Program-made: the position numbers and the translations under genes
The notes under the pieces: model-generated
Databases searched by the model: none
Seen by the model: the letters and a program-made list of their open reading frames with translations, nothing else
What the model was told of the DNA's origin: nothing
DNA from: Bradyrhizobium lablabi
GTDB taxonomy: Bacteria; Pseudomonadota; Alphaproteobacteria; Rhizobiales; Xanthobacteraceae
DNA length: 64,000 nucleotides
Assembly (NCBI RefSeq): GCF_900141755.1
Contig: NZ_LT670844.1
Span: 2,666,001 to 2,730,000 of the forward strand
Direction: 5' to 3'
In this document: positions 1-10,165 of the stretch, piece by piece
Layout: each line of letters begins with the position of its first letter
Numbering within the stretch: the stretch's first letter is position 1

Positions 1-721
1 CGTGCTTCGGCGCGGTCTCGACGATCGAGCCGGCATACAACACCGCGACCCGGGTCGAGATGATCCGGACCACCGCGAGGTCATGGGCAATGAAGAGATA
101 GGTCAGGCCCAACCGCTGCTGCAGGTCCATCAGCAGATTGACGATCTGCGCCTGCATCGAGACGTCGAGGGCCGATACCGGCTCGTCGCAAACGATGAAA
201 TCCGGATTGAGCGCGAGCGAGCGGGCGATGACGATGCGTTGCCGCTGGCCACCGGAAAACTCGTGCGGGTAGCGATCGGTGCTGCCCTTCGGCAGTCCGA
301 CGAGTTCGAACAATTCGGCGACACGATCGTTGCGGTCGCGGCGCGACAGTTTTCCGGCAATCTCCAGCGGCTCCGCGACCGAGCGGCCGACCCGCATCCG
401 CGGATTGAGCGCCGCAAACGGATCCTGAAACACGAATTGCAGGCGGGAGCGCACCGCGCGAAGCGCCGCGGACCCGTCGCGGCCGGTGATGCAATGTCCA
501 AACAACGAGACGCTGCCCGCCGTCGCCGGGATCAGCCCGACCAGAATGCGGCCCGCGGTGGATTTGCCCGAACCGGATTCGCCGACCAGCCCCAGCGTCT
601 CACCGGCCATGACGTCGAAATCGACATCGTCCAACGCGTGCAGCGGTGAAACCCCGCCGGCGTGGCCGACCATGAATGTCTTGGTGAGGCCGCGCGCCTC
701 CACGATCGGCGCGTCAGCCAT
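1..721 (-). CDS. Dipeptide/oligopeptide ABC transporter ATP-binding protein, DppF/OppF-like (3' end beyond window)
   Basis: Reading the minus strand from the ATG at 721 gives about 240 open codons running off the left edge, so no stop is seen. Motifs in order are Walker A (GESGSGKS), Q-loop ([11 protein letters not shown]), ABC signature (FSGGQRQRI), Walker B (FIVCDEP) and the H-loop (IAHDLAV). This is the second ATPase of a peptide importer and would hydrolyse ATP on the cytoplasmic side, paired with the upstream DppD-like subunit. Its ATG overlaps the end of that gene, which indicates one operon and translational coupling. The C-terminal oligopeptide-transporter extension lies outside the window. 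Confidence 0.93.
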   Translation of the reverse strand, partial: MADAPIVEARGLTKTFMVGHAGGVSPLHALDDVDFDVMAGETLGLVGESGSGKSTAGRILVGLIPATAGSVSLFGHCITGRDGSAALRAVRSRLQFVFQDPFAALNPRMRVGRSVAEPLEIAGKLSRRDRNDRVAELFELVGLPKGSTDRYPHEFSGGQRQRIVIARSLALNPDFIVCDEPVSALDVSMQAQIVNLLMDLQQRLGLTYLFIAHDLAVVRIISTRVAVLYAGSIVETAPKH

Positions 722-1709
722 CGGCATTGCCGAAAAGAACCACGCGCGGCGGACAGCGGACGCTGTGCAACGCGCCTGCCAGCTGCAGCGGCGGCGGCGC
801 CTGCCGGCAGGCCTCCTGCACAAAGTCGCAACGCGGCGCGAAGCGGCAGCCCCGGATATTTTCCTGCGGCCCTGGGATCCGGCCGGGGATGGTCCGCAAG
901 CGTGCGGCATCGCCGTCGAGTTTCGGCACCGCCGCCATCAGTCCGGCGGTATAAGGATGAACCGGCCGGCGGAACAGCGTTGCGACCGGCGCCTGCTCGA
1001 CCACGCGCCCGGCATACATCACGACGACGCTCTGCGCGAACTCGGCGATGACGCCGAGATCGTGCGAGATCAGCATCACCGACATGCCTAGCTCGTGACG
1101 CAAATCCCGCAACAGTTCGAGGATCTGGGCCTGGATCGTGACATCGAGCGCGGTGGTCGGTTCATCCGCGATCAACAGGCGCGGCCGGCAGGCGATCGCC
1201 ATCGCAATCATTACCCTCTGGCGCATGCCGCCGGAGAGACGATGCGGGTAATCGTCGGCGCGGCGGCGCGCATCGGGAATCCGAACCAGATCGAGCAACT
1301 CGACGGCACGTCGGCGCGCGGCGGCCTCCGGCATGTCCTGATGCTGTCGAAGCGTCTCGGAAATCTGCTCGGATATCGTCAGCACCGGATTGAGCGACGA
1401 CATCGGATCCTGGAAAATCATCGCGATCTCGCGGCCACGAATGCGGCGCAGCGCACGATCCGAAGATTTCAACAAGTCCACTCCCTGAAAGCTGATCGAA
1501 CCCTGGGGAATACGGGTCGCGGCGCGGTCATGCAGCCGCAGGATGGAAAGCGCGGTGACGCTTTTGCCGCTGCCGGATTCGCCGACCACGCCGACGCAAT
1601 CGCCTTCGGCGATGTCGATCGATACGCCCTCGATCGCCGTCAGCCACCCGGCGTCGACGCGGAACTGCACCGTCAGGTCACGGATCGCGAGCAGTGGGAG
1701 TGCGGCCAC
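714..1709 (-). CDS. Dipeptide/oligopeptide ABC transporter ATP-binding protein, DppD/OppD-like
   Basis: A 331-residue ATPase starting at a GTG. It has Walker [10 protein letters not shown]-loop [11 protein letters not shown], signature LSGGMRQRV, Walker [13 protein letters not shown] and H-loop ISHDLGV. The C-terminal tail has the cysteine-containing [14 protein letters not shown] region typical of the OppD/DppD/OppF/DppF extension. Length is normal for the family. The stop of the permease gene upstream is one base away and the next ATPase overlaps its 3' end, so it belongs to a tight operon. Substrate is inferred as a peptide or peptide-like compound; family alone does not fix it. Confidence 0.95.
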   Translation of the reverse strand: MAALPLLAIRDLTVQFRVDAGWLTAIEGVSIDIAEGDCVGVVGESGSGKSVTALSILRLHDRAATRIPQGSISFQGVDLLKSSDRALRRIRGREIAMIFQDPMSSLNPVLTISEQISETLRQHQDMPEAAARRRAVELLDLVRIPDARRRADDYPHRLSGGMRQRVMIAMAIACRPRLLIADEPTTALDVTIQAQILELLRDLRHELGMSVMLISHDLGVIAEFAQSVVVMYAGRVVEQAPVATLFRRPVHPYTAGLMAAVPKLDGDAARLRTIPGRIPGPQENIRGCRFAPRCDFVQEACRQAPPPLQLAGALHSVRCPPRVVLFGNADG

Positions 1710-1710
1710 G

Positions 1711-2601
1711 CTAATCGCCTCCCTTCAACCGTGGGTCCAGAATATCGCGCAGCGCGTCGCCGAGCAGGTTCATGCCGAGCGCCGCAAGGCTGATCGCGAT
1801 CCCCGGGAACAGCATCACCCACCACGCCTCCGTGGCATAGTCGCGCCCCTCCGCGATGATGTTGCCCCAGCTTGCGAGCGGCGGCTGCACGCCGACACCG
1901 AGGAAGCTGAGCGCCGCCTCGGCCAGGATGGCGTAAGCGAAGATAAAGGTCAGGTGGACAAGCAGCGGGCTGAAGCAATTCGGCAGAATGTGCCGCACGA
2001 TGATCCGCAACGCTGACGCACCCGATAGTCGCGCGGCCTGCACATAATCCATCTCACGCACGACGAGCGCCGCCGCGCGAACGATGCGCACGCCGGCGGG
2101 AACGTAGGCGACCGTCAACGCCGCGATTACGCTCGAGACCCGCGGGCCAAGGGCTGCGGCAATGCCGAGCGCAAGAAGAATGGCCGGAAACGACATCAGC
2201 GCGTCCATCAACCGCATGATCGGCGCATCGAGCTTTCGGAACTGCGCCGCAACGACCCCGATGACGGCGCCGCAGAAACCGGAAATGACGGAGACCGCGA
2301 GCCCGACGAACAGCGAGACGCGGGCGCCGTAAAGCACGCGGGTGAAAATGTCCCGCCCGAACATATCGGTACCGAAGATGAAACCTGGTGCCGGAGGACG
2401 AAAGCGAAGCCGGACTTTCATTGCCGACGGATCGAGCGAGGTCAATAGCGGCGCAAGGATCGCAGCCAGCGTAAGCGCTGCAATGATCGCAAAGCCGATC
2501 ACGAATGACCTGTGCCTGAACAATTTCGCGACCGAGCGGCCACGCTGCGGCGAATTGAGGCCGCCGCCGGAGACGATGGCTTCGACGCCGATGTCAGTCA
2601 T
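1711..2601 (-). CDS. Dipeptide/oligopeptide ABC transporter permease, DppC-like
   Basis: A 296-residue inner-membrane permease. It has the N-terminal OppC/DppC transmembrane segment ([17 protein letters not shown]), the [18 protein letters not shown] motif characteristic of DppC-type subunits, and the coupling-helix region [16 protein letters not shown]. Its ATG lies inside the end of the DppB-like gene (8-base overlap). It would form the translocation channel as a heterodimer with the DppB-like protein. Confidence 0.95.
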   Translation of the reverse strand: MTDIGVEAIVSGGGLNSPQRGRSVAKLFRHRSFVIGFAIIAALTLAAILAPLLTSLDPSAMKVRLRFRPPAPGFIFGTDMFGRDIFTRVLYGARVSLFVGLAVSVISGFCGAVIGVVAAQFRKLDAPIMRLMDALMSFPAILLALGIAAALGPRVSSVIAALTVAYVPAGVRIVRAAALVVREMDYVQAARLSGASALRIIVRHILPNCFSPLLVHLTFIFAYAILAEAALSFLGVGVQPPLASWGNIIAEGRDYATEAWWVMLFPGIAISLAALGMNLLGDALRDILDPRLKGGD

Positions 2602-3628
2602 GGCGCACGCGGGGATCGGCGAACGTGTAAAGCACGTCGACGATCAGGTTGATGATCACGAAGGTGAACCCGAAGATCAGCATGGTCCCTTGAACAAGCG
2701 GGTAGTCGCGCGCCAGGATCGCCTGAACCACCATGCGGCCGATGCCCGGCAGCGCGAAAACCTGCTCGATGACAACAGAACCGCCAATGGCCGTGCTGAC
2801 CAGGATGCCGGTCGCGGTAATGATGAGAATAAGCGCGTTGCGCAGCGCGTGCTTGCCGACCGTGCGCCACTCGCTCAGTCCCTTGGCGCGCGCCGTTCGA
2901 ATGAAATCCTGGCCCAGCACGTCGAGCATCGCCGAGCGCGTCATGCGCGCGAGGAAGCCGATCTGAAACAGCGACAGGATCAGCGCCGGCAGGATCACGG
3001 AAGAAAACCATGCTCCGAAACCTTGCGAGATCGGCGCGAAGCCGCTGGAAGGGACCCAACCGAGGCGAACGCTGAACAGGATAATGCCGAGAATGGCGAT
3101 CCAGAATGCCGGGATAGACACGCCGACCAGGGCGAACGTCATGACGCCGGCGTCGATCCATGACCGCCGATAGTAGGCAGCCAGGGAGCCCAGGAAAACA
3201 CCGATCGGAATCGTGATGGAGATCGACAGCACCGTCAGCGAAAGCGTCACCGGCAGCCGCTCTCCGACCGCCGAAAGCACGCTCTGGTTCAAGACCAGCG
3301 ATGAGCCAAAATTGCCCTGCGCCAGATTGAGCAGCCAGATTGCCAGTTGCTGCAGGAACGGACGGTCGAGGCCGAGCTGTTGACGTACGCGCTCGACCGC
3401 TTCCGGCGAGGCCTGCTCGCCCGCGATGATGATGGCGGGATCACCCGGCAATAGACTGAGCAGCAGAAAGGCCAGGATCGAGATGATCAATATCACCGGC
3501 ACCGCTTGCAGGAACTTAAAGGCAATGATGCGTAGCAGAACCAACTCCCTTCGGAACGAACGCGCCTGAGCGATGCTACGAGCCGCGTCCTTTGCGGCCG
3601 ATGCTTTCGCGCGGGACCGCCGACACAC
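2594..3628 (-). CDS. Dipeptide/oligopeptide ABC transporter permease, DppB-like
   Basis: A 344-residue permease starting at a GTG three bases after the stop of the substrate-binding protein gene. The [12 protein letters not shown] segment near residue 60 and the EAA-loop region [25 protein letters not shown] are hallmarks of DppB/OppB subunits. DppB proteins usually begin just before the first transmembrane helix ([20 protein letters not shown]), so the first 30 or so basic residues may not be translated and the true start could be internal. Confidence 0.94.
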   Translation of the reverse strand: MCRRSRAKASAAKDAARSIAQARSFRRELVLLRIIAFKFLQAVPVILIISILAFLLLSLLPGDPAIIIAGEQASPEAVERVRQQLGLDRPFLQQLAIWLLNLAQGNFGSSLVLNQSVLSAVGERLPVTLSLTVLSISITIPIGVFLGSLAAYYRRSWIDAGVMTFALVGVSIPAFWIAILGIILFSVRLGWVPSSGFAPISQGFGAWFSSVILPALILSLFQIGFLARMTRSAMLDVLGQDFIRTARAKGLSEWRTVGKHALRNALILIITATGILVSTAIGGSVVIEQVFALPGIGRMVVQAILARDYPLVQGTMLIFGFTFVIINLIVDVLYTFADPRVRHD

Positions 3629-3631
3629 CGA

Positions 3632-5191
3632 TCAGTCGAGCCAAAGATCCCATAGCTGCAGCACGCCGGCATATTCGCTCTGGCCTTTCAGCCTCTTCGA
3701 ATATCCGCTCAGCCTTCCGGTATCGGCGATCTTGATGAGGTATGCGCCGCCGAGCACCTGTTGCTGGATCTTCAGCCAGGCGGCGCGCCGCTCGTCCAGC
3801 GTGGGCGCGGCAAAGAACTCGCTATAGGCCTTGTCGAGGGCATCGTTGCCGGTGATGTGCGGGAATGTGTAGAGCATCGGCCGCCACTGCTGCGGACCGA
3901 GAATATGATCGGGCCCAAACGCCGTGGTCGACAGATTCCAGTCACCGGTGCCCTGCTGCATATGAGATGCGTTGGTGGTCCAGTCGGTGACCTGAACGTC
4001 GACGTTGATTCCCGCTTCCTTCAACTGCTCGGCAACGACCAGCATGGTCGAGCGCATCCACTGGTAGTTGCTGTTGGTCTCGATGATGATCTTTTCGTTG
4101 TTGTAGCCGGCCTGCTTGAGAAGCTCCTTGGACTTGGCGACGTCCTTCAGGTCGTACCAGGGCGTCGGCGCGCTCTCGCCGAGATAATAGGGCGTGCCGG
4201 GAAATGACATCCATGGATTGCGCTTGTTGATGCCGCCGGCCCCCTCGATGATTTCGTCGACATTGATCGCCGCGGCGATGGCCTGGCGAATGGTTACATT
4301 GGCCGTCAGCCCCTTCTGCGAGTTGACGATGATGTAGCTGCCGAGCACCGGGAACACCTCGCGGATCGCCAGATCCTTGCGTTCGGTGATGCGGGCGCTG
4401 AGTTCGCTCGGGACGGTCGAGATCAATTGCGCCTCGCCATTTTGCAAGGCGGCGATGCGGGTGGTGGCTTCCGGCATGAAACGATAGCGCACGGCATCGA
4501 GATAAACCGTCTTGCGCCCGCCGTAACCGTCGCGCCCGGCAACGCTGGTATCGGCCACATAATCATCGAACCGCTTGATGATGAGGTGGCTGTCCTTGAC
4601 CCATTCGCCCATCATGAACGGTCCGGTGCCGATGATGTCGATGCCGCGCGCGGGCTTGTCCTTTTGCTGCTCCGGGAGGATCATCAGCGGGTAGATCGGG
4701 GATTTGAGGACGTCGAGCAGGACGACGTTCGGCTGCTTCAATACGATGATGAAGCTGTAGGGGTCCGGCGTATCGTAATGATCGACGCCCTCCAGGTTTT
4801 TCGCATTCGGGCTGACCCGCTGGTAACGTTCGAACGATGCTTTGACGTCGGCGGAGGTCATCTCCTGCCCGTTGTGGAATTTCACGCCTTTGCGGAGTTC
4901 GAAACGATAGGTCTTGAAATCCTCCGACGCCGCAGCTTTCGAGGCCAGCATCGTGCGCGTCGCGTTATTGGCGTCGAGCGTGACCAGCCCTTCAAAAACG
5001 TTGTTGATGACCTCGAGTTCAACCGAGCTGGAGGCGACATAGGGATCGAGTGTCCCCGGCCCGGAGACGCTGGCGTACACCAGCGTGCCGCCTTTTTTCG
5101 GCTGCTCGGCTGCCGCGACCTCGCCCACGGCGAACGAGAAAGCAAGCGTCACCACAAACGCGACGAGATTTCGCCCAACAGATCGATTCAT
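3632..5191 (-). CDS. ABC transporter substrate-binding protein, family 5 (peptide-type)
   Basis: A 519-residue periplasmic protein with a Sec signal peptide (basic NR, hydrophobic LVAFVVTLAFSFAV, cleavage near AAA-EQ). The mature part begins KKGGTLVYASVSGPGTLDPY, the start typical of DppA/OppA/NikA-type SBP_bac_5 proteins, and includes the FELRKGVKFHNGQEMTSADV region characteristic of this fold. It captures ligand for the permease pair encoded directly downstream. Co-transcription with an aminotransferase and an N-acyl hydrolase suggests a nitrogen-containing ligand, but that is inference. Confidence 0.94.
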   Translation of the reverse strand: MNRSVGRNLVAFVVTLAFSFAVGEVAAAEQPKKGGTLVYASVSGPGTLDPYVASSSVELEVINNVFEGLVTLDANNATRTMLASKAAASEDFKTYRFELRKGVKFHNGQEMTSADVKASFERYQRVSPNAKNLEGVDHYDTPDPYSFIIVLKQPNVVLLDVLKSPIYPLMILPEQQKDKPARGIDIIGTGPFMMGEWVKDSHLIIKRFDDYVADTSVAGRDGYGGRKTVYLDAVRYRFMPEATTRIAALQNGEAQLISTVPSELSARITERKDLAIREVFPVLGSYIIVNSQKGLTANVTIRQAIAAAINVDEIIEGAGGINKRNPWMSFPGTPYYLGESAPTPWYDLKDVAKSKELLKQAGYNNEKIIIETNSNYQWMRSTMLVVAEQLKEAGINVDVQVTDWTTNASHMQQGTGDWNLSTTAFGPDHILGPQQWRPMLYTFPHITGNDALDKAYSEFFAAPTLDERRAAWLKIQQQVLGGAYLIKIADTGRLSGYSKRLKGQSEYAGVLQLWDLWLD

Positions 5192-5250
5192 GCCTTCAAA
5201 CCCCGAACTTGACCTCGAACTCGTCGCAAATCCCGGGGCGAAGCGATTTG

Positions 5251-6483
5251 CTATTGCAACTTCGCGATGACCCCGAACGCCTCGTCGGTAACCGACAACG
5301 CCAAATCGATATCCGCCGCGGTATGGGCGAGCGAAAGGAACATGTTGTGCTTCGGATGCAGATAGACGCCACGTTTGAGCGCCTCCAGCACAAAGCGCGA
5401 GCCCTTGGCATAATCGGCATCATCCTCGAACAGGATGCTCGGCATTTGTGCCGGGCCGCTCTGGCGGATAGCGACGCCATGACGGGCGGCCTGCGCGGCG
5501 ACACCATCGCGCAACCGCTGGCCCATCAGCCGCATGTGCTCGGGACCGTTCGCCGTCTCCAGCACGTCGATCGTCGCCAGCGCCGCCGCCATGGAGGTCG
5601 CGCCGCACCAGAACGAGCCGGTCGCGTAGAGCTGCGATGCGGCCTGCCGAAAGCGCTCATTGCCCATGACGGCCGCAAGCGCGTAACCGTTGGCGATGGC
5701 CTTGCTCCACGCGCTCAGATCCGGCTGCACGCCGATCGGATCCCAGCTTCCATGCAGGGTCAGGCGAAAGCCGGCCCTGACGTCATCGAGAATGAGCGCG
5801 GCGTCGTTGGCATCGGCCAGCGAACGGGCGCGCCTGGCGAAGGCGGGATCGGGCAATTCCTGATGCTGGCCGTAATCGTGACGGAAGGCCGACACGAGGA
5901 TTGCCGCCAGATCATTACCGGCCTGCGCCACGGCGGCTTCCAGGCTCGCGATATCGTTGTATTTGATGTAGATCGCGTGGACGCGGTCTTCAGACGTGAC
6001 ACCATACGGATAGGGCGAGCACCACGGCACCGCGCCGTGATAGGCGCCGGAGGCCAGCACGATCTTGCGCTTGCCGGTGGCGCCGCGCGCAAGCGTCACG
6101 CACGTCGTCGTCGCATCGGTGCCATTCTTGGAAAACATCGCCCAATCGGCGTGCGTCACCAAACCGACCAGCCGCTCGGCCAGTTCGACCATGCGCTCGC
6201 TCGGACCATTCAGGCAGTCGCCCTGCTCCATCTGGCGGCGCGCGGCCTCATCGACCTTGGGATGGCGATGCCCGAGCACGACGGGACCCCAACTGCACAT
6301 GAAATCAAGATATTTGCGGCCGTCGACGTCCCAGAGATAACAGCCCTCGCCGCGCGCGAAAAATTGCGGATAGCCCTCGGGCAAGCCCGCGACCCGCATA
6401 TGTCCGTACATGCCGCCGGGCACGACTTTGAGCGCGCGTTGACGCAGGCTTCGGTCCAGACCTGCAATCCTGCTCTCAGTCAA
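5251..6483 (-). CDS. Class III PLP-dependent aminotransferase (glutamate-1-semialdehyde aminomutase-like)
   Basis: The PLP-binding lysine lies in LSAWSKAIANGY, the DDVRAGFR motif stacks on the cofactor, and SKNGTDATTT is the phosphate-binding region. The fold class matches glutamate-1-semialdehyde aminomutase-like catabolic aminotransferases rather than HemL itself, because its partners are a transporter and an acylase. The open frame extends upstream to a TTG at 6564. I prefer the TTG at 6483, which has GGAG eight bases upstream and leaves a 410-residue protein starting near the family's usual N terminus. It lies 59 bp upstream of the binding-protein gene in the same direction. Confidence 0.88.
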   Translation of the reverse strand: MTESRIAGLDRSLRQRALKVVPGGMYGHMRVAGLPEGYPQFFARGEGCYLWDVDGRKYLDFMCSWGPVVLGHRHPKVDEAARRQMEQGDCLNGPSERMVELAERLVGLVTHADWAMFSKNGTDATTTCVTLARGATGKRKIVLASGAYHGAVPWCSPYPYGVTSEDRVHAIYIKYNDIASLEAAVAQAGNDLAAILVSAFRHDYGQHQELPDPAFARRARSLADANDAALILDDVRAGFRLTLHGSWDPIGVQPDLSAWSKAIANGYALAAVMGNERFRQAASQLYATGSFWCGATSMAAALATIDVLETANGPEHMRLMGQRLRDGVAAQAARHGVAIRQSGPAQMPSILFEDDADYAKGSRFVLEALKRGVYLHPKHNMFLSLAHTAADIDLALSVTDEAFGVIAKLQ

Positions 6484-6606
6484 ATGCGACGTCTCCGCGC
6501 GGTTTTGAAAAGGATAGCCGAACCGACAGGGGAGACAACCGCTGAATCCGCGCCTCTTCGACAAGCTCCGCGCATAGCACTGGCCTCGTCGGCTCGGCGC
6601 ACGCTG

Positions 6607-8967
6607 TCAAGCCGTGCCCAAAGTTTCGTCAGGCAATAATTGCTGATGGGTCGTGGTCGCGGCTTCGATCTTGGCCCAATCGTAAAGCATCGGCACCATC
6701 TCGCCCGCCGCCCAGACGGCATTCTGGTTGTCGTACCACGGACTGTCGGTGTGACCCGACGCGCCGTGAAAGACGATCCATCTGCAATTGTCCCACGCTC
6801 CGACGTCGAACACATAGCGGCATAGCGATGCATAGGTCGCGCGCATGCCGAGCCGGGCGATGTAGCCGGTGGCGAACACCGTATCGTTGTCACCTCCGAC
6901 AGGGGCGCAGTCCTTGTCGAGGGTTGCGGCCAGTTCAGGAAAGGCCTGCGACAACGGATGACGTAATGTGGGCCGATGCAGCTTGCCCCATGGCTCGGAT
7001 GGCAAATCCTGCGCGGCGCGCTGCAGCGCTTCCGCCAGCACTCGATCCCAACTGGCCCCTCCGATCAGGCCGGTGTCGTCGGCACGAAGCAATTGAGGAA
7101 CGGTCCACCAGATCTGGCTCTCGCCGAAAATCCCCGGCGTGACCTTCGCATAAGGGCTCTCGGAAACCGCGCTCAAGCCGCTTTTCTCGGCGACCAGTTT
7201 TGTCAGAGCCGTCCGCAACGCGACATAAGCGGCGGCGCTGTGCGAATCCGGCGTCATTTCGCCGTTCCAATTGACGATGCGATCGCGCAGCTCGGCGGCG
7301 CTCCCGGTCACCTCGACGTTGCGGACGCGATCGCGAAATTCCAGCGCCACCACGCTGACGAGATCGCGATGGACCGAGGCCATGTCGTCGACGCCGGCCT
7401 TTGAGAGCTTTGCCAGCCTCTGCCAGATTCGGCGGGCGCGATGCGGCGGCATGCTGTCGGTCGACAAATAGCGCTCGCCATTCTCGACCACGCGATTATT
7501 GGCGGTGACGATCCTGCCGCCCGCGGGATCGATGCAGCATGGCATGTCCTCGAATGGCACCATGCCATCCCATTCATGCTCGCCGGTCCAACCCGGCACC
7601 GGCAGCCAGCCGTTCGACCTGGGTCGCGCCGGCACCTTGGCGCGCACGCGATTGCCGATATGACCTGCGGTATCGCCCGCGACGAGGTTGTGGTCCATCA
7701 GGCCCCAGTCGCGGGTCGCTTCATAGAACTGCTCGACCGTCCCGGCGCGCAGCATCGGCAGCATGCAATCGAAGGAACGATCCGGAACCGCAAACTGCAC
7801 CGAGCGAAGCGCCAGCGCCGTGCCGGCGGCCGGATCACCGGCGATCACCGGCCCATGACAGGTCTCGAGCACCTCGATCTCGACATCGGCTTCACCGGCA
7901 ACCGAAATCGTCTCCTTGCGGCGCTTGACCGGTATCCAGCGATTCTCAAAGCGGGTGTTCTCGGCGGCGGCGTCGAACCGTTCGATGTAGAGATCGTGGA
8001 TGTCGACGAACGCATGGGTGACGCACCATGCGACCTTGGCGGTGTGGCCGTAATGCGGAAATCCGGGAACGCCGGGCACCGTGAGGCCGACGATGTCGAA
8101 CTCATCGCATGCCAGGTGGGCCTGGGCGTACATGTTGGGCATTTCCAGAACACGGTGCGGATCGCCCGCGAGCATGGCGCGGCCGGTCGCGGTGCGCTCG
8201 GGCGCGAGTGCCCAGTTGTTGCTGCCGCCGGCGACTTCCGCTTCCTGAAGATCATGGCCAGGGCCGATCAGGGCTTCCAGCCCCGGTCTGAGATCGGCGA
8301 GCGCGGCGAGATAGCGGCGGCCTTGCTCGCCCGGCGGAATGCAAAGCAGGTCGTCGCCGCCATCGTCAAACCGCAGCTTTGAGATTTCGGCGACGCCGAC
8401 GATGGGAAGCGCTGCCGCGCGCCACAGCTTCCACCACACCGAGCCCATCAGAAACCCGATCTGACGCATCACCGCGATCGAATGCCAGGGCTCCCATCGC
8501 TGCGGCTGGGCTTTGAGAATGGCATATTCCCTTGGCCAACGGCGTAGCGCGATAAAGGCGTTGACGCCCCGCGCATACGCCTCGAGCATCGATCGGGTCT
8601 CGGCGCTCAATATCGCGTAGTCGCGCCGCGATGCTCCGCTGGTATCGACGCGTCGCGCCAGAACATCGCCTGGGAGCGCCGACTTTCCGAGCCATTCCGC
8701 GTAGCGCCCGGTGCCACGCCGCAACAGTGCTTCCATTTGCCAGAGCCGGTCCTGGGCATGAACGAAGCCAAGTCCGGCAAAGGCGTCGGCCTGCGAAGCG
8801 GCACGAATATGAGGGATGCCCCAACTGTCGCGTCGCACATCGAGGCGCTTCGACAAACCCGGCACCACCGCCGGGCTCTGCAAATCGGGAAGGTGGCCGG
8901 CGGGATCGGGATTTTTCGACATCTTCTTCGGGTGCCTTTGACGTTGCGTGCCGAGATCGTTCGACAT
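6607..8967 (-). CDS. Penicillin acylase family protein (N-terminal nucleophile hydrolase)
   Basis: A 786-residue precursor of the penicillin amidase / acyl-homoserine-lactone acylase superfamily. The N-terminal DSWGIPHIRAASQADAFAGL segment is the alpha-chain start. Ser249 in EVAGGSNNWALAP would be the autocatalytic cleavage site and nucleophile of the beta chain. No clear signal peptide is seen, and an ATG at 8922 could be the true start. It probably hydrolyses an amide bond in an N-acylated compound. Being first in the operon with an aminotransferase and peptide-type importer, it may release an amino compound from an imported conjugate; the natural substrate cannot be told from sequence. Confidence 0.9.
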   Translation of the reverse strand: MSNDLGTQRQRHPKKMSKNPDPAGHLPDLQSPAVVPGLSKRLDVRRDSWGIPHIRAASQADAFAGLGFVHAQDRLWQMEALLRRGTGRYAEWLGKSALPGDVLARRVDTSGASRRDYAILSAETRSMLEAYARGVNAFIALRRWPREYAILKAQPQRWEPWHSIAVMRQIGFLMGSVWWKLWRAAALPIVGVAEISKLRFDDGGDDLLCIPPGEQGRRYLAALADLRPGLEALIGPGHDLQEAEVAGGSNNWALAPERTATGRAMLAGDPHRVLEMPNMYAQAHLACDEFDIVGLTVPGVPGFPHYGHTAKVAWCVTHAFVDIHDLYIERFDAAAENTRFENRWIPVKRRKETISVAGEADVEIEVLETCHGPVIAGDPAAGTALALRSVQFAVPDRSFDCMLPMLRAGTVEQFYEATRDWGLMDHNLVAGDTAGHIGNRVRAKVPARPRSNGWLPVPGWTGEHEWDGMVPFEDMPCCIDPAGGRIVTANNRVVENGERYLSTDSMPPHRARRIWQRLAKLSKAGVDDMASVHRDLVSVVALEFRDRVRNVEVTGSAAELRDRIVNWNGEMTPDSHSAAAYVALRTALTKLVAEKSGLSAVSESPYAKVTPGIFGESQIWWTVPQLLRADDTGLIGGASWDRVLAEALQRAAQDLPSEPWGKLHRPTLRHPLSQAFPELAATLDKDCAPVGGDNDTVFATGYIARLGMRATYASLCRYVFDVGAWDNCRWIVFHGASGHTDSPWYDNQNAVWAAGEMVPMLYDWAKIEAATTTHQQLLPDETLGTA

Positions 8968-9063
8968 TCATCGGCGCATGTCAATCGCGGCGGAAAAATG
9001 TCCGGACCCTTCGCAAACGTGTTCGCTGAAAATCGCGTATTCTCCAACACAAAACTGATATAG

Positions 9064-10104
9064 ATGCGATGGAGAATTCGATTGCAGGAGGCGCCGTTGT
9101 TTAGCCCCTGTGTAAACCGAGGGCCGACGAATTTGACGCCGAGAGTTCTTGCCGCCATCGGCTTTTTCTCCGTCCTGGCGCCGGCCTTCGCGCAAGACGA
9201 TCTAAAAGTTGCGCCCGCAGAGCTTTCGCTGGCGGTCCGGAACGAGCAGCCCGACGAACTATGTCGCCGGTTCGACGCCACCGATACAAGTCCACTCGCA
9301 ACGCTCTCCCTGCACCGGACGTTTCACGACGATTTCGACGTCCATCCGCTGAAAGGAAAGTGGGTGCCGCACTACGCCGGCGGCGCCGCCTGGCCCGACG
9401 CGCGCTATTGGGGCGGCGAAGGCTCCGACTTCAAACGAAAAGACAGCTGGAACGGCGAACAGCAGATCTATGTCGACCCGCGCTACGCCGGACGAGGAAC
9501 AACACCGCTCGGGCTCGACCCGTTCAAAGTACACGACGGAATCTTATCGATCATTGCCAGCCGGACGCCGCCCGAACTCAAGCCGGTGCTGTTCAACAAT
9601 GAATACATCTCGGGCATCCTGACGACCCAGGGCTGGTTTTCGCAGAAACACGGGTATTTCGAGATCCGAGCCAAGATACCGATCGGGCACGGCGTGTGGC
9701 CGGCGTTCTGGCTGCTTGCGGACGACGGCGGCTGGCCTCCCGAACTCGACGTGATGGAAGGGCGCGGGCAAGAGATCGGCGACATGGCGATGACGACGCA
9801 CTGGCGGATTCCGGCCACCCAGTTGGTGCAATCCTGCGGGTTCGACTTCATGGTGCCGGACGCGTCCAGCGATTTCCACGATTACGGCGTGCTGTGGGTG
9901 CCCGACCGCATCGTCTATTTCATCGACCGCAAGCCGGTGTCGGATATCAAGGTCCCGTCAGGCTTCGACGATCCCATGTATATGATCGTCAACCTTGCGA
10001 TGGGCGCCAAATATTTCAAGGGCGTCGGATTCGTCGATGCTGAATCTCCTGTTACGGTCGCATTCGAGATCGACAGGATTTCCGCCTATCAAATCGATCC
10101 TTAA
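9064..10104 (+). CDS. Glycoside hydrolase family 16 protein, secreted
   Basis: A 346-residue beta-glucanase-type jelly-roll enzyme. The catalytic ExDxxE motif is intact as ELDVME (Glu227 nucleophile, Asp229, Glu232 acid/base), preceded by HGVWPAFWLL, which lines the cleft. A hydrophobic export signal ending APAFAQ sits about 25 residues in, so the true start may be an internal GTG or TTG rather than the ATG at 9064. GH16 enzymes cut beta-1,3 or beta-1,3/1,4 glucans and related polymers. It is followed 61 bp later by a GH1 enzyme and is divergent from the acylase operon. Confidence 0.88.
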   Translation: MRWRIRLQEAPLFSPCVNRGPTNLTPRVLAAIGFFSVLAPAFAQDDLKVAPAELSLAVRNEQPDELCRRFDATDTSPLATLSLHRTFHDDFDVHPLKGKWVPHYAGGAAWPDARYWGGEGSDFKRKDSWNGEQQIYVDPRYAGRGTTPLGLDPFKVHDGILSIIASRTPPELKPVLFNNEYISGILTTQGWFSQKHGYFEIRAKIPIGHGVWPAFWLLADDGGWPPELDVMEGRGQEIGDMAMTTHWRIPATQLVQSCGFDFMVPDASSDFHDYGVLWVPDRIVYFIDRKPVSDIKVPSGFDDPMYMIVNLAMGAKYFKGVGFVDAESPVTVAFEIDRISAYQIDP

Positions 10105-10165
10105 GACCGCATCCCGCCTCGGGGACGAAGGCGGATGCGGGTCAACGCGAAATCGGGAGATGTCG

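Noticed and set aside
5050..6639. A 529-residue plus-strand frame
   Set aside because: Antisense to the aminotransferase, whose PLP and DDVRAGFR motifs are intact. The plus-strand product has no domain.
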